Assembly: GCA_014773175.1 (NCBI GenBank)
Contig: VXCM01000118.1
Location: 234,826 to 298,825 of the forward strand
Direction: 5' to 3'
Source: Lucifuga dentata
Taxonomy: Eukaryota; Chordata; Actinopteri; Ophidiiformes; Bythitidae
Length of the DNA stretch: 64,000 nt
In this document: in pieces, positions 52,701 to 63,599 of the stretch
Position numbering within the stretch: the first letter of the stretch is position 1
How the letters are laid out: every line of letters begins with the position of its first letter
The notes under the pieces: generated by a model
The model's database searches: none
Told to the model about the DNA's origin: nothing
What the model saw: the letters and a program-made list of their open reading frames with translations, nothing else
Program-made: the position numbers and the translations under genes

Positions 52701-55700
52701 CTGCATTTATCGAAAAAATTTTAACGACCGTGACTTCCTAATTTTTGCGTAACTATTAGCAGGCAAAACCTATATTTTTAAGCTGGGTGTATCATTTGAA
52801 TATTTGATTTTGAAAGATTAAGAGATTTTGCAAAATATCAAGAAAGCTGAAATACTTTTATCCTTTGGGAAATGATTGTCAGTAACTTATGTGCATGAAA
52901 ATTGAATATATTAGGCTTAAACATGCAAAAAGGGGTGGTATGGTCTTTTTAATATGCGGTAATTTACAGATTCAAAATGAAATGAAAAACATGGAGATTA
53001 GGTGATTTGTGCTCACTTAATGCTAAAAAGTCTACTGTTTGTGTGCTATTTTTATTTTTCTTTTTTCGGAAAACATTTCTAATGGAAATAACCCCTTTAT
53101 GAATTTATAGATGACATAATACACGCACACTCCACAGACTCATAAAGTGTGTAGCCCTTGATATATAGAGCCTGTACAAAATTCACAAGACTTATCCATC
53201 TTCTTCAACAGGATGTTCTCTACACCATCTGCAATAACTGTGGTCCTGTACAGAGGATCGTCATCTTCAGAAAGAATGGTGTTCAGGCCATGGTTGAATA
53301 TCCTTTAAGTGCTACCTTTTTCTTATTTTACTTGTGTGCGTGTGCATTTGGGCACATTATAATCTATTGTTGTGTGCAATATGTTGGGTCTTCAGAAATC
53401 GTTTGCGCAATCAGACCTCTCCTTAACTGGTTGCCGCCACATTTGATTCGGTTCAAAGCGCTCAGCGGGCCAAAGCCTCCCTGAATGGGGCGGACATTTA
53501 TTCTGGCTGCTGCACTCTGAAGATTGAATATGCCAAGGTGAGCGCATGGAAGTATGTAACAAATCTTTACGCTCGCAGACATCAGCAGGAGGGGAACTGG
53601 TTTTTGATTTTTGAAATGTGATCCTATCCACAGCCGGCACGCCTCAATGTTTTCAAGAATGACCAAGACACGTGGGACTACACAAACCCCAACCTGAGTG
53701 GCCAAGGTAACATGCAGCGCCCACCCCTTCCCCTCCCCCTTTTTACTTCCTCTTCTCCTCTATTGCTACTTTATGGGATGTTAGGGCTCTCTGCCTCCTG
53801 GGGTATTGCCTTTGATCACAGCTGAATTGCTTCTTCTATCGTTGTCCACGCTGCATAACTCCGTGTTCAGAGGCAGTATTCCTGTGATGCTGTAACACAA
53901 TCTTCGTGCATTTTCTCACCACACGGAAGGCACAAAGTAAGGGCACGAGGAGCAACCTCGAGGGCAGCCAACCCCAAAGGCTCTTGCATGTGTAAAGACC
54001 AAATTGTGAATACACCTGTTGGCACTAGTGGCATCTGCAGTCCCACTATTCCTCACCGAGGATCACTTTCCCTTCAGAGCATGCCACTGCTGCATGACCT
54101 CACGTCCCGCAACTTCTAGTCCAGTAAACACTACAAAAGCATCACGCGTGTTTTTTTCAAACATACTGGAGATTTTGTCATATCGTCAATCAGGACTTGC
54201 ACCAGCCCGCCAAAACCACTAGACCACCCACACCCACACACACACACANCACACGCACACACGCACGAAGCTTTAAAAGTGCCATGAAATAATTTTGAGA
54301 TCTCTGTTGTTTGTCGTGGATTTAATGGTAGGAATAGATGAGGCAAAAAGATACTATCAGTTGTTGTTACAGAGTGTTGAGGACCATCAGACGCACGTAG
54401 GAGAAAATGAAGGAAAAATATAAACACACATAGTAAAGTCTACTGTTGCCAGTGGTGATTAGCTTAATAGACTTTGCATGATTTCCATCAATGATGGGAG
54501 GAATTGACGCTGGATAGCCACAAAATGACTACTGCTGGCTAGGGCTGGGCGATATTGGCCTAGAAATAAAATCTCAATTTTTTTTTTTTTTTTTTGTCAC
54601 ACTTATGGATGATTCTCAATTTTAATCTCAATTTTTCTTGTTTTTCTCTAAAATAACAATACATAATTCAAATAGATATTTTCTTAATTAAAATAATAAT
54701 GATACTTCTAAATAAAATTGTAGGGCTTTCTAAACAAACAAAAAAAAAAAATACTTTCATGCAAAATAAAAGGTTTTTACAGCAATGTACAGGTTCCTTG
54801 TGAGGAACATAAGCCTGTCTGCTGCCTCTGGCTTGAGGCTCTGGCATGTTACAGTATTCCCACTGTACTGAAGACCCTCTGATCAGATGCCATGACACTG
54901 GAAAATGATGCAGCTAATGATGCGTCATTTGCTTTTTTGCTGGTACTCTGTGGCTGCAGCATCTGCATTTCGCAGCACCACATTGCTGCCACTCAGATGT
55001 GTGTTTCTGTCGCAGCCGCTGAAATACATTTGTAGCGCTGCTACTTTTAGTAGCTGCAGCTTCTACAAACTTTACAGACCACATTGGTTTGCTTGACATT
55101 GTGAAGTGCAAAACTGAACCACTTCCAAATGGCTGAGATGACATTTTGACATTTCCTTTCTTAGAAACGAGCTCATCATCAGTCCAAGTATTTGTTGACA
55201 TCTTGACAACACATCTGACCTGCTAAAGCTTTGTGGGCGTGGTATCAAGGAATGTAATGGACGGGCTTGTTTGACGGGGAGCGACCTGCTGCCGCATTCC
55301 CCATTAAAAAAAAAAAGTTAGATACTAGGTNGTTTGACGGGGAGCGACCTGCTGCCGCATTCCCCATTAAAAAAAAAAAGTTAGATACTAGGTTTTAAAA
55401 AAAAATATGTATCAATTTGGTGATTCAGCCATTTTACACATTGTGCCAAATCATAAATCATAATCATAATCATCATTTACACATCATAAAATCGAATTAG
55501 TCCATTAAATTGATTTATTGCTCAGCTCTACTGCTGGCTTCTGATTGGTTGGACTGTTTGAATATGCCCTGAATGCAGGATAACAGTTATTGGGGAAAAA
55601 ATGACACCTTATAGGAAAAGAAAGAGTGGGAGTTAATTAAAAAAAAATTTTAGACATATACTCTATTTAGAAATAGGTATGGAACAACGGTCCAGGGACA

Positions 55701-58700
55701 AAAGGTAACAACATTTTATGGGGCCTTTAATATGAAACTTTCTCAAATTCTACTTCTCTGCTGTTAAACACTGTAAGATATTTTTAGCGTTAGCACATTT
55801 GAACACATAGACACTGATTAAATTTGACATGGACCTGAGGAGGAGGAGAAGAAGAAGGAAAAAAAGAAGCAAAGTAAAGGCCTCAGTGTGCTCCAGGTAG
55901 CTTTCAGATTGTCTGATAGTGTCTGAAACCTCCTTTCTGACTTTTGAATGGGGGAGTGGTAACTGACAGAATTTGTAAGAAAATGGGATGACGCAGTTAA
56001 AAATCCAGAGTTAGATCATTGCAAAGTTGCAGCTTTTATGAAAGGCACCTGTCAAGCTATGATGAAGGAGATCCTGCGCTGCCACTGCTAATGAACTACT
56101 GGCGCTGCTTGCTGCAAGTTGACCAACTAGAAATGATGAAGACACTGAAAATTTAAAAAAATTAACATTTCCTCATCTGATCAGCAAGATGAGTTTCAGG
56201 AATTAGCTAAGATTTTTTAAACATAATTACAGAAAGAATTGCTTTACTTTAGCTGCTTGCGGGTTATATAAATTTTCTTTTTTTCCCTTAGATATTGTAA
56301 AAACATGGAATTGTCTCTATTGTACACAACCACATCAACATGTACACCGCACTTCATATCAGTGTTTAACATGTTACCTCCTCATGAGATTTGTTGGTGC
56401 TTTTTTATTTTAAAGTTTTGGCTGCCTTGTGAACCAGAGGTGCTCCTCGTGTCCTCACCGTGCACACTCATACAGGCTCACCTCAACTCCTAAGCAGACA
56501 CATGCGGCCAAAGGCACAGCGACTTCTACAGCTGTAACAGCACCCACAGCCACAGCTCACGTAAAGCCACTCTGGCGTACATCGGACACAGTGGGGCAAC
56601 AAACATTGGAATCACACAACCTCAGCTCGATACCTCTATCCCAAGTTCATCCCCCCACCTCCACCACTCAACATGGGAATCCATTTTACTTTTGGTGGCG
56701 GACAGTATTCGCTGCATTTGATCAGTTTGAGGGACAGTAATCCTCCAAGGCCACACGAACAGACACTCCGCATATCCACCACAGACTGATCACGATACAT
56801 TGCTAAGCACCACCACCACCTTTTTACCGCCACAGCACATCTCCAGAGGCCTGTGGATTCACCATTTTTTTTCTTTTTTTTTTTTTTANTTTTTTTTTTT
56901 TTTTTTTTTTGACACGACACATTGATGAGGGCAGGAGTCAGGTGTGTGTGGTCGTTTTGCGATCACGCCTCCCAGCCCTTGGGATGTGACTGCCATAACA
57001 CAACCACAGGGAGCAACAGAGGAGATTTCAGACACACTCAGCCTGACCAGGGAACAGATGACACCACACACTGGGGGCAGTAAACAAAAAAACCGAGGCC
57101 ACTCGCTTTCTCAGATGCTAACACTTCTCATCTCTTGACCTGGGTGTGTGGGCTTCCATTGCGATCACTCTCCTTTCCTGTGCCGAACACAACACGACAA
57201 CACATCGAGCTGAATGCCCATGGCAACACACAGAGCTGAACTGCCATGACAGCACATCATCACGCAAATATTCCAGATGATTTATTCTCAAGCACTAGAT
57301 GCCTTCTCACTTTGCAGCTGGCCGACAGTATTTAAAGCAAATAAACAAGCATCACGCAAGCGGCCATATTTTACACGAGAAGAAACAACCACGGGGGGGC
57401 CCATGAAGACACAAGCATCAAGCATACAATACCCATCAAGCATACAGGCACAGTGGCAAACAGATTCAAATTCTTTTCCAAAGCGCGCTCTCTACATTTA
57501 TGGACTCTGGTGTTCTGTTTTCCCCTCTGCCTTCTTCCCCACTCCCCCTCTTATCTCTGTGCTATTCTTGTGTTGTTTCTGCGTTGTTTCATTTTCCCTT
57601 TGTGCACTGGCCCATAGTGACGCCTTTAACGCCTCCCGTGTGATGCAGGTTTGGCTCAGTGTGTCTGTGGACAGACAGCCCACTCTCACACGGTGCACAT
57701 GTCCTGCTTTGCGGTCAGAGCACGGTAAGCTGGAAATGAGCCGCTAAAAGCAACTTTCAAAACAAACCCACAGCAAGTAAAACCCAAGTGTGGACGCGTG
57801 GACGCACACTGTGGTGGTGGAGATGGAACCGAGGAAAGAAGAGAGGAAGGAATGATGAGGGAAGGATGAGTTGAGGCTGGAGTCAGAGGGTTGGCGGGTA
57901 GCACCCCTGCTGAAGACTGCCCCCTACCTGCCCACTGTGTCCCATGCGTCATGGTGGTGCTGTAAGTACTTGTAAGAGATGACTGAATAAGCTGACTTGA
58001 TGGTTAAATGTTTAAAGTTACCGTGAAAGTGAAGGACTTGCCTTGTTGTCTCTGAGTGTAACGTCATCATGTGAATATACACTATAATACAAACCAATAT
58101 TAAAACCTCATCTGTAATTTCTAAGCCATTAACACACTTAAGTGATGTAATTATGTCAGTTCAGCAAACTGGTTCACAGTTGCTTTTAAGAAGAAGCTGA
58201 AAGGGTCCTAGAATTTGATAACTAGCCATTAGGGACATCTTAGTCTGTTGTGCTTATGATCTTGTAATGACATTTTACTCACTTGAGACAAATAACTCTA
58301 TGGATTTTTTTTTAATTTTCATTTATAAAGAAAAGATTTTACAGACCCAGATTTGTTTTCAGTCCTGTTTCTTAGGGTCTGGGTGATGACATATTCTAAT
58401 GGCATAACCACATGAGTATAATAAGCAATGATTATTTAAGAGGTAAAGAAAACTGATCAGTTTTTTTTTTTTTTTTTTTTTTNTTTTTTTTTTTTTTTGT
58501 TTTTTTTTTGCTGCTCTTAAATGTCACTGTTGGGTATAATTGGGTTGTAGCAGCTTCCATGCAGACTGGATTTAGGAAAGGATGCTTAGATGTTCCCCAT
58601 AGAGTGACTTTGCCTGAACTTTGGATGTTTATCATGTAATTCAGACATAGGGTTAGCTTTGGATTTGTTAAAGTTAGCAAAAATAAAATCTGAACCTGGA

Positions 58701-61700
58701 TGACTCAGGTAGTGGGCTAATAAAGCTGGCCTTTTCTGTACATTTGTTATAGGACATCAGTTTGCCCAGTCAACAAAAACACATCACAGACTTTGAATAG
58801 AAATCCAAAATCAATAGGATTTGGTTCGGACGTGTCTTGAAAATCACAACAGCTCATCAGACTAATACGACTCATTGGCTATTTAAACGCATTTCCACAA
58901 GTTTTCCAACTTCGCTATACATCCCAAAGTTGTGATTTATGTGTCAGGTGCATTGTATGTTTTTTTCTTGTAGTGCTCACTGTTAAAAAAAAAAAAAAAT
59001 GACAGACTAACAGCTAGAGCACTGAGAAGTTTTTCTTTGAGCAGTGTTGTGATTGGTTACAGCCAAAGATGTAATTGAGGCCTGCTCTCACCTTCAGTGC
59101 AGCTTTGGGAAGTGAATGCAAAATTCTGGGAACCTTGCTTGTGATAATTCATCACTGCAGCGAAAAAAAAAATACTGGGGCAAAGTATGTTTTTTGCTAA
59201 TTTGAAGGCAGTCAACAAATTGGGTTGCTTTTTTTTTTTTTTTTTTTTACTCTCTCAGGATGTCACCTACTGCAAAAGTTTTCATGTGTTTTCATGTTAT
59301 TGTATCGCACCCTGGCTTGTACTCTTTAGTTCTCATAGGTTTCAATAAAACATGCTTAGATTACCATTACTGCTCAAAGCTGTCATGCATATTTTACTGT
59401 GATCTTTCCATTTTGTATTGCAGATAACTGCCTAGTTTAAAGAAATGTATTTCTTTATGGTGTTGTCAAATTTATACTTTTTCGATGTTAATTTGGACTT
59501 GTGTACCTGCACAGATGCTGATGGTGAAGGAAATTGGAACAATTCACAAGGTGTGTGTGTGTTTGTATTAGGATGAGGTTACATTTTAAAAATGGTTTGA
59601 AATGTACCTTTCATTAAAAAAAAAAAATCTCCATTATGTCATATTATGTTATAGACCCTGCAGCCTTTTTTTTTTTTTAACACTTAAGACCTCAGGCCCT
59701 TCTTTTGCATGTCACAAGCTTGCCTTTTAGCACATAGTAACTTTTTGAGGTATGTATTTGGTGAAAAACCTGTTTGATAGGCAACATTTATCTCCATGTT
59801 TTAGACCCCAATGGCAATTCCAACAAGCGCCAGAGGCAGCCTGCTCTACTGGGAGACCACCCACCAGATTATGGTAAATACCAAAGAAAGTCTACATCTA
59901 AACTGTTGAGAAATGGCTCATATTACAGCGCTGTACCTACTGTGTGCATTGTTTTTCCTTCAATAAGGTGGCCCTCAAGGAGGTTATCACGGCTATAGTG
60001 ATGACAGCTATGGGCCCCCTCCTCCTCACCGCATGGGGCCTAGTATGGGTGGACGTGGTCGCGGAGGCCAACGCTATGGCCCTGGGTATGGACCACCACC
60101 TCCTGAGTATGGCCCTCACGCCGACTCCCCTGTTCTCATGGTGTATGGCCTTGAGCCCACCAAGATCAATGCTGATAAGGTCTTCAACATCTTCTGTCTG
60201 TACGGCAACGTTGAGAGGGTGAGAAATGTTATTTGTGGCTGAGGTTCTTCTGATTTAAAAACAGACATCAAGAATAGATGGTTCTGGGTCCTTCGTAAAG
60301 CTTAAGGTTCTTAACTGTAATTCTTAGCTGTATCATTGGATATTTTACTTCCTTCAGGTTAAGTTCATGAAGAGTAAGCCCGGAGCGGCAATGGTGGAGA
60401 TGGGAGACTGTTACTCTGTGGACAGGGCCATCACTCACCTCAACAACAACTTCCTTTTTGAACAGAAACTCAATGTTTGGTAAGAGCTGCTGTCCAAACC
60501 ATGCTGAAACAATAAACAGAGTTTGTAGCTTAAACTCGGTGTGAGCCAGACATGCAGACACAACACCCCCTGACCGTCTTTTCCTTTCAGCGTGTCCAAA
60601 CAGCAAGCCATCGTGCCCGGGCAGTGTTACCAGCTGGAGGACAACACCAGCAGCTTCAAGGATTTCCACAGCTCCCGCAACAACCGCTTCACCTCCCCAG
60701 AGCAGGCAGCCAAGAACCGCATCCAGCACCCCAGCAATGTCCTGCACTTCTTTAACGCGCAGCCCGACATCTCCGCAGAGATCTTCAACCAGGTGCGTGC
60801 AAGGAAGGGGACACATGAGGACAGTTTGGCTTTGTTTTCTGCACTTTTTTCCCCCCACATCATCGTTGAATCTGATGTCTTCTTGCAGGTCTGCGATGAA
60901 ATGGGAATCAAGCATCCCACAAGTGTGAAACTTTTCACCGGAAAGAGTGAGTAATACAAGTTCCAGCCAGGTCTTGTAGCACAGACTGGATTTGTATGGA
61001 TCCAATAAATATTACTAATCATAGTGATTTCTACATTAAATTGAACAAAAAGTAGCAAGTGGTTAGGGTAGGCGGTTGTTTATAAGAAATAATGTCCAGG
61101 CATTTAATGTATACTACGCACTGTTTATCAGTACAAGTCATGGCCAGTTTTTCATAGAAGGCAAAGCCAGTTGGTACATCATATTGGAGCCAATACCTCT
61201 GTATTTTTTTCCCTATTTGATAAGCATTTGGCAAAAAAAAAAAACATTACATTTGGCTTCAGGTAGATCTAGCTAATCAAAATAAAACCCGACACTCCTT
61301 TTCCTAGTCATTGCTTCATTTCAACACTGCAGGATGTGGTTTCTCCATTTTACAACCATAGATAATTTGTTAATCCAGCACATTCTATGGAGCAGCTTTT
61401 CCTCTTCTGCTTGTAGATCAATAGCACATTGTTAGTCATACTTTTTGTTTTCTGACCAGTTAATGCATTTCACAATATTCTGCTTTCTTTCTGAGTAATC
61501 CAGCTAGCACATCCAGCTTTTTTGAAGGCAGTTTCTAACCAGGATATGACATACAACACATAACACAAAAAGCAGGCACTCAAAAACCAATTTGCAATCA
61601 TAAAGTAACTGTTCCATTCACTTTGCATGAAATCATTTATGCTGGCGTTGCATATTTTGCTCAGGCACAGAAAATTGCAAGACTGCAGTTCTCAGTTTCT

Positions 61701-63168
61701 GCTGCAGTGAGGGCAGGATTATATTGTGTACATTTGCACACACAGTTGCTTAGCTTGTGTGTTGCTCACACATCCGCTTGTGTACTTTACATCCGTCTTG
61801 ATGATTAAATACTATATCCACAAGGATGCAGTTTGAGGGCTGAAATGTAAATCATCCCAGGTCAGCAACAGAACCTTAAAAACCACTTCAGATTTTATTC
61901 AACAGTGTAAGCAAAGATGGCAGTTGAGAACAGTCTCATGCCAGCTAATCTCGCAAGTATATTTGTGTAGCAGTGTGTCATGAATGTAGGTGTGTTCTCA
62001 CGCACTCAGTCAGCCTCTCCTTGATATTTCAGCCATTTTTGTGGCAGTGTAGGTAATGAACTTGAATATGTAGTGTTTGTTTTATGAACACATGCACAAC
62101 AGTTTAGGTTAATGCAGGGCAGTCTCAGTGCATACTTATTTGCATAGTCAGTCACATATAATCCTGGCCTTAGCTTAAAGGACCATACCATCCATTTTAC
62201 ATGTTAGACCCTAATATATTCAATTTTTATACACATAAGGTTACTGACAATCATTTCCCAAAGGATAAAACCGTATTTCAGCTTTCCTGATATTTTTCAA
62301 AGCCTCTTAATCTTTCTAAATCAAATATTCAAGAATACACCCACCTTAAAAATTGATATTTTGCCTGAAAATAGTTATGCAGCCTTATGAAGTCACAGTT
62401 GTTTAAATTTTTCGATAAATGCAGGTCTTCTTTTGGGACTATATTCCCTGATGGAGACATACATTCACTCCGTGCTTTTTATTGCGCTTAAACGCTAAAA
62501 TTATGAAACTTCAGGGGGAAAAAAACCCTGGATACACGTGTTGTTCGCAATGATGAATTACCTATCCCAAAAACATTTCAAGTATCAACAAGTTGATTTT
62601 AACAGCGTGCCAGAATGAACTGAAACCAATGGCGGTCTGGAAGGTAGGAAAAAAAAAATNTTGATTTTAACAGCGTGCCAGAATGAACTGAAACCAATGG
62701 CGGTCTGGAAGGTAGGAAAAAAAAAATGTAACTCACCATTCCAATAGTATGCTTTGGAAAATAATTGTCAGTAACCTTATGTGTATGAAAATTGAATATA
62801 CTAGGCTCATACATGCAAAGTGGGTGATATGGTCCTTTAAAACTTGCAGAGACAGATCCATACGATTAAGTATCATCTAGTGTGGTCATGTAATCAGTTG
62901 TGTGGCTCATTAGGTGAGCGGAGTTCGTCTGGGTTGCTCGAGTGGGAATCCATCAATGATGCCATGGAAGCCCTAGCCATGATGAACCATTTCCAGATGA
63001 AAAATCCCAGTAAGTTCTCATCACATTACATTTACATACCAATGTGTGTTTTTATCTTACGTTTTAGCAGTTTGCAAAATGATCCATGATAATTTTTTTG
63101 TCCTACTTAAAAAAAAAAGCTGACCTTTATCTTTAAATGTTATTTTTTTCTGCTTGATTTTTATTAAT

Positions 63169-63218
<50 letters not shown>

Positions 63219-63277
63219 GTGGGCCTTACCCTTACACCCTGAAGCTGTGTTTCTCAACCACACATCATGCAAACTAA
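49731..63277 (+). CDS. hnrnpl: Heterogeneous nuclear ribonucleoprotein L
   Basis: Thirteen exons: 49731-49814, 50218-50336, 51885-52122, 53212-53297, 53441-53537, 53634-53706, 59805-59873, 59968-60218, 60358-60479, 60591-60792, 60889-60946, 62914-63009, 63219-63277. They join to 1554 nt, 517 aa. hnRNP L is a nuclear RNA-binding protein that regulates splicing through CA-repeat and CA-rich sites. Seen: a short Gly/basic N-terminus (TKRQKTEDGG), RRM1 (VVHIRGLVDGIMEADL, then YVVMMPKKRQALVEYED), RRM2 (VLYTICNNCGPVQRIVIFRK), a Pro/Gly/Arg linker (GGRGRGGQRYGPGYGPPPPE), RRM3 (VLMVYGLEPTKINADKVFNI) and RRM4 (NVLHFFN, then SERSSSGLLEWES). The C terminus is PYPYTLKLCFSTTHHAN. The N-terminus is shorter than in human, as expected for fish. 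All junctions are GT-AG except intron 4, which is AT-AC. Intron 6 carries likely autoregulatory sequence. Confidence 0.95.
51021..51446. mobile_element. TTAA-ended MITE, copy 3 (internally deleted), hnrnpl intron 2
   Basis: TTAAAGGATCATACCATCC at the left and GGTATAGTCCTTTAA at the right. At 426 bp it is shorter than other copies; the block with GGTCTTCTTTTGG is missing. Confidence 0.7.
52301..52952. mobile_element. TTAA-ended MITE, copy 4, hnrnpl intron 3
   Basis: TTAAAGGACCATACCACCC at the left and GGTATGGTCTTTTTAA at the right, with the shared interior in opposite orientation to copy 1. An N at 52659 joins two exact copies of about 62 bp, so the true length is about 590 bp. Confidence 0.75.
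53298..53440 (+). other. U12-type AT-AC intron (hnrnpl intron 4)
   Basis: The intron begins ATATCCTTT, the exact U12 AT-AC donor consensus, and ends CCGCCAC. A U12 branch-point motif TCTCCTTAAC (53418-53427) places its adenosines about 14 nt from the 3' end. Splicing here gives MVE-FDSVQSAQRAKASLNG, the expected hnRNP L RRM2 sequence, with the codon GAA split. No GT-AG pair nearby restores it. The intron is 143 nt and is predicted to be removed by the minor spliceosome. Confidence 0.95.
54232..54271. repeat. (CA)n microsatellite, hnrnpl intron 6
   Basis: Interrupted CA tract containing an assembly N at 54249. In this gene's own pre-mRNA a CA tract is a potential hnRNP L binding site. Confidence 0.8.
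54540..55530 (-). mobile_element. hAT-type element with BED zinc-finger remnant
   Basis: Ends TAGGGCTGGGCGATA and (inverted) TAGAGCTGAGCAATA are flanked by an identical 8-bp duplication CTGCTGGC (54532-54539 and 55531-55538), the hAT signature. The minus-strand frame at 55201-54914 contains TKSSSATNVFQRLRQKHTSE, characteristic of the BED zinc-finger region of hAT transposases; no catalytic region follows. An N at 55331 joins an exact duplication of about 62 bp. It lies antisense in hnrnpl intron 6. Confidence 0.9.
56310..57480 (+). promoter_or_regulatory. CA-rich cluster in hnrnpl intron 6 (likely autoregulatory splicing enhancer)
   Basis: The + strand is strikingly CA-rich over about 1 kb: AACCACATCAACATGTACAC, CACACGAACAGACAC, ACCACCACCACC, ACAACACGACAACACATCG, GGCAACACACAGAG and repeated AAGCATACA. 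A T-run with an N at 56889 interrupts it. In human HNRNPL, intron 6 contains a conserved CA-rich cluster of several hundred bases upstream of a poison exon; hnRNP L binds it and promotes inclusion, limiting its own level. The same intron, order and strand are seen here. Function in this species is inferred. Confidence 0.75.
57618..57648 (+). other. Candidate hnrnpl poison exon (6A)
   Basis: A strong pyrimidine tract (57518-57605) leads to acceptor CCCATAG at 57611-57617. The next 31 nt end at GATGCAG|GTTTGG. Joined to exon 6 (phase 1), they read V-T-P-L-T-P-P-V then a TGA stop at 57641-57643. A second, stronger donor, CACG|GTAAGC at 57724/57725, would give a 107-nt exon with the same stop. 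Either form truncates the protein after RRM2 and should trigger nonsense-mediated decay. Which donor is used cannot be decided from sequence. Confidence 0.65.
57725..59514. other. Remainder of hnrnpl intron 6
   Basis: AT-rich intronic sequence with a T homopolymer around the N at 58483 and A/T runs near 58984 and 59229. I recognise no exon or mobile element before the small candidate exon at 59515. Confidence 0.5.
59515..59550 (+). other. Candidate 36-nt in-frame cassette exon, hnrnpl
   Basis: Acceptor CTGCACAG at 59507-59514 and donor CACAAG|GTGTGT at 59550/59551 enclose 36 nt. The segment has the same phase (1) at both ends as the exon 6-exon 7 junction. It would insert DADGEGNWNNSQ before DPNGNSNKRQ without a stop. 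Mammalian hnRNP L has no such insert that I know of. It could be a minor isoform or chance. Confidence 0.4.
61000..62174. other. Part of hnrnpl intron 11
   Basis: About 1.2 kb of AT-rich intronic sequence with no recognisable exon, repeat family or regulatory motif. Confidence 0.5.
62175..62840. mobile_element. TTAA-ended MITE, copy 5, hnrnpl intron 11
   Basis: TTAAAGGACCATACCATCC at the left and GATATGGTCCTTTAA at the right; same orientation as copy 1 but without the nested hairpin. An N at 62660 joins an exact duplication of about 66 bp, so the real length is about 600 bp. It gives the best view of the family's uninterrupted structure. Confidence 0.8.
63173..63218 (+). repeat. (CT)n microsatellite acting as polypyrimidine tract of the last hnrnpl intron
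   Basis: About 21 CT units end in CAG, which is the acceptor of the final exon at 63219. The repeat itself supplies the whole polypyrimidine tract. Confidence 0.9.
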
Positions 63278-63553
63278 ATGTTACACCAACCTCCAGCTAT
63301 TTGTAATGTTTGTGTCTTCACATAGAGTACTGCAATTCCACTGTCCCTTCCTATTAAAATATTTGGTCGGCATTGACAAAGTTGAATTGATGTGCTTAGA
63401 CAATGTTACATTAACAGATTTTCTGTATGAATTTGATTTTTGCTTTCAATTTTATTTTTCAGTTCAGTTTTAATTTCTTGTTCACAACACCAGATTTGAT
63501 CTCCCCACTACTTTAACAGAACATTTCCATGTGACATCAGTTTTTGGTTTTTA

Positions 63554-63559
63554 AATAAA
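63554..63559 (+). terminator. hnrnpl polyadenylation signal (candidate)
   Basis: AATAAA about 280 nt after the stop codon, followed by a GT/T-rich stretch (GGTTTTTTAAGGTCTTTATT) typical of cleavage-site downstream elements. Confidence 0.6.
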
Positions 63560-63599
63560 GTGAACAGTAACACAGCGGTTTTTTAAGGTCTTTATTCTT

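Noticed and set aside
53158..53484. Continuous + strand frame through hnrnpl exons 4-5
   Set aside because: It reads through the AT-AC intron; the intronic part has no hnRNP L similarity and the next exon would be out of frame.
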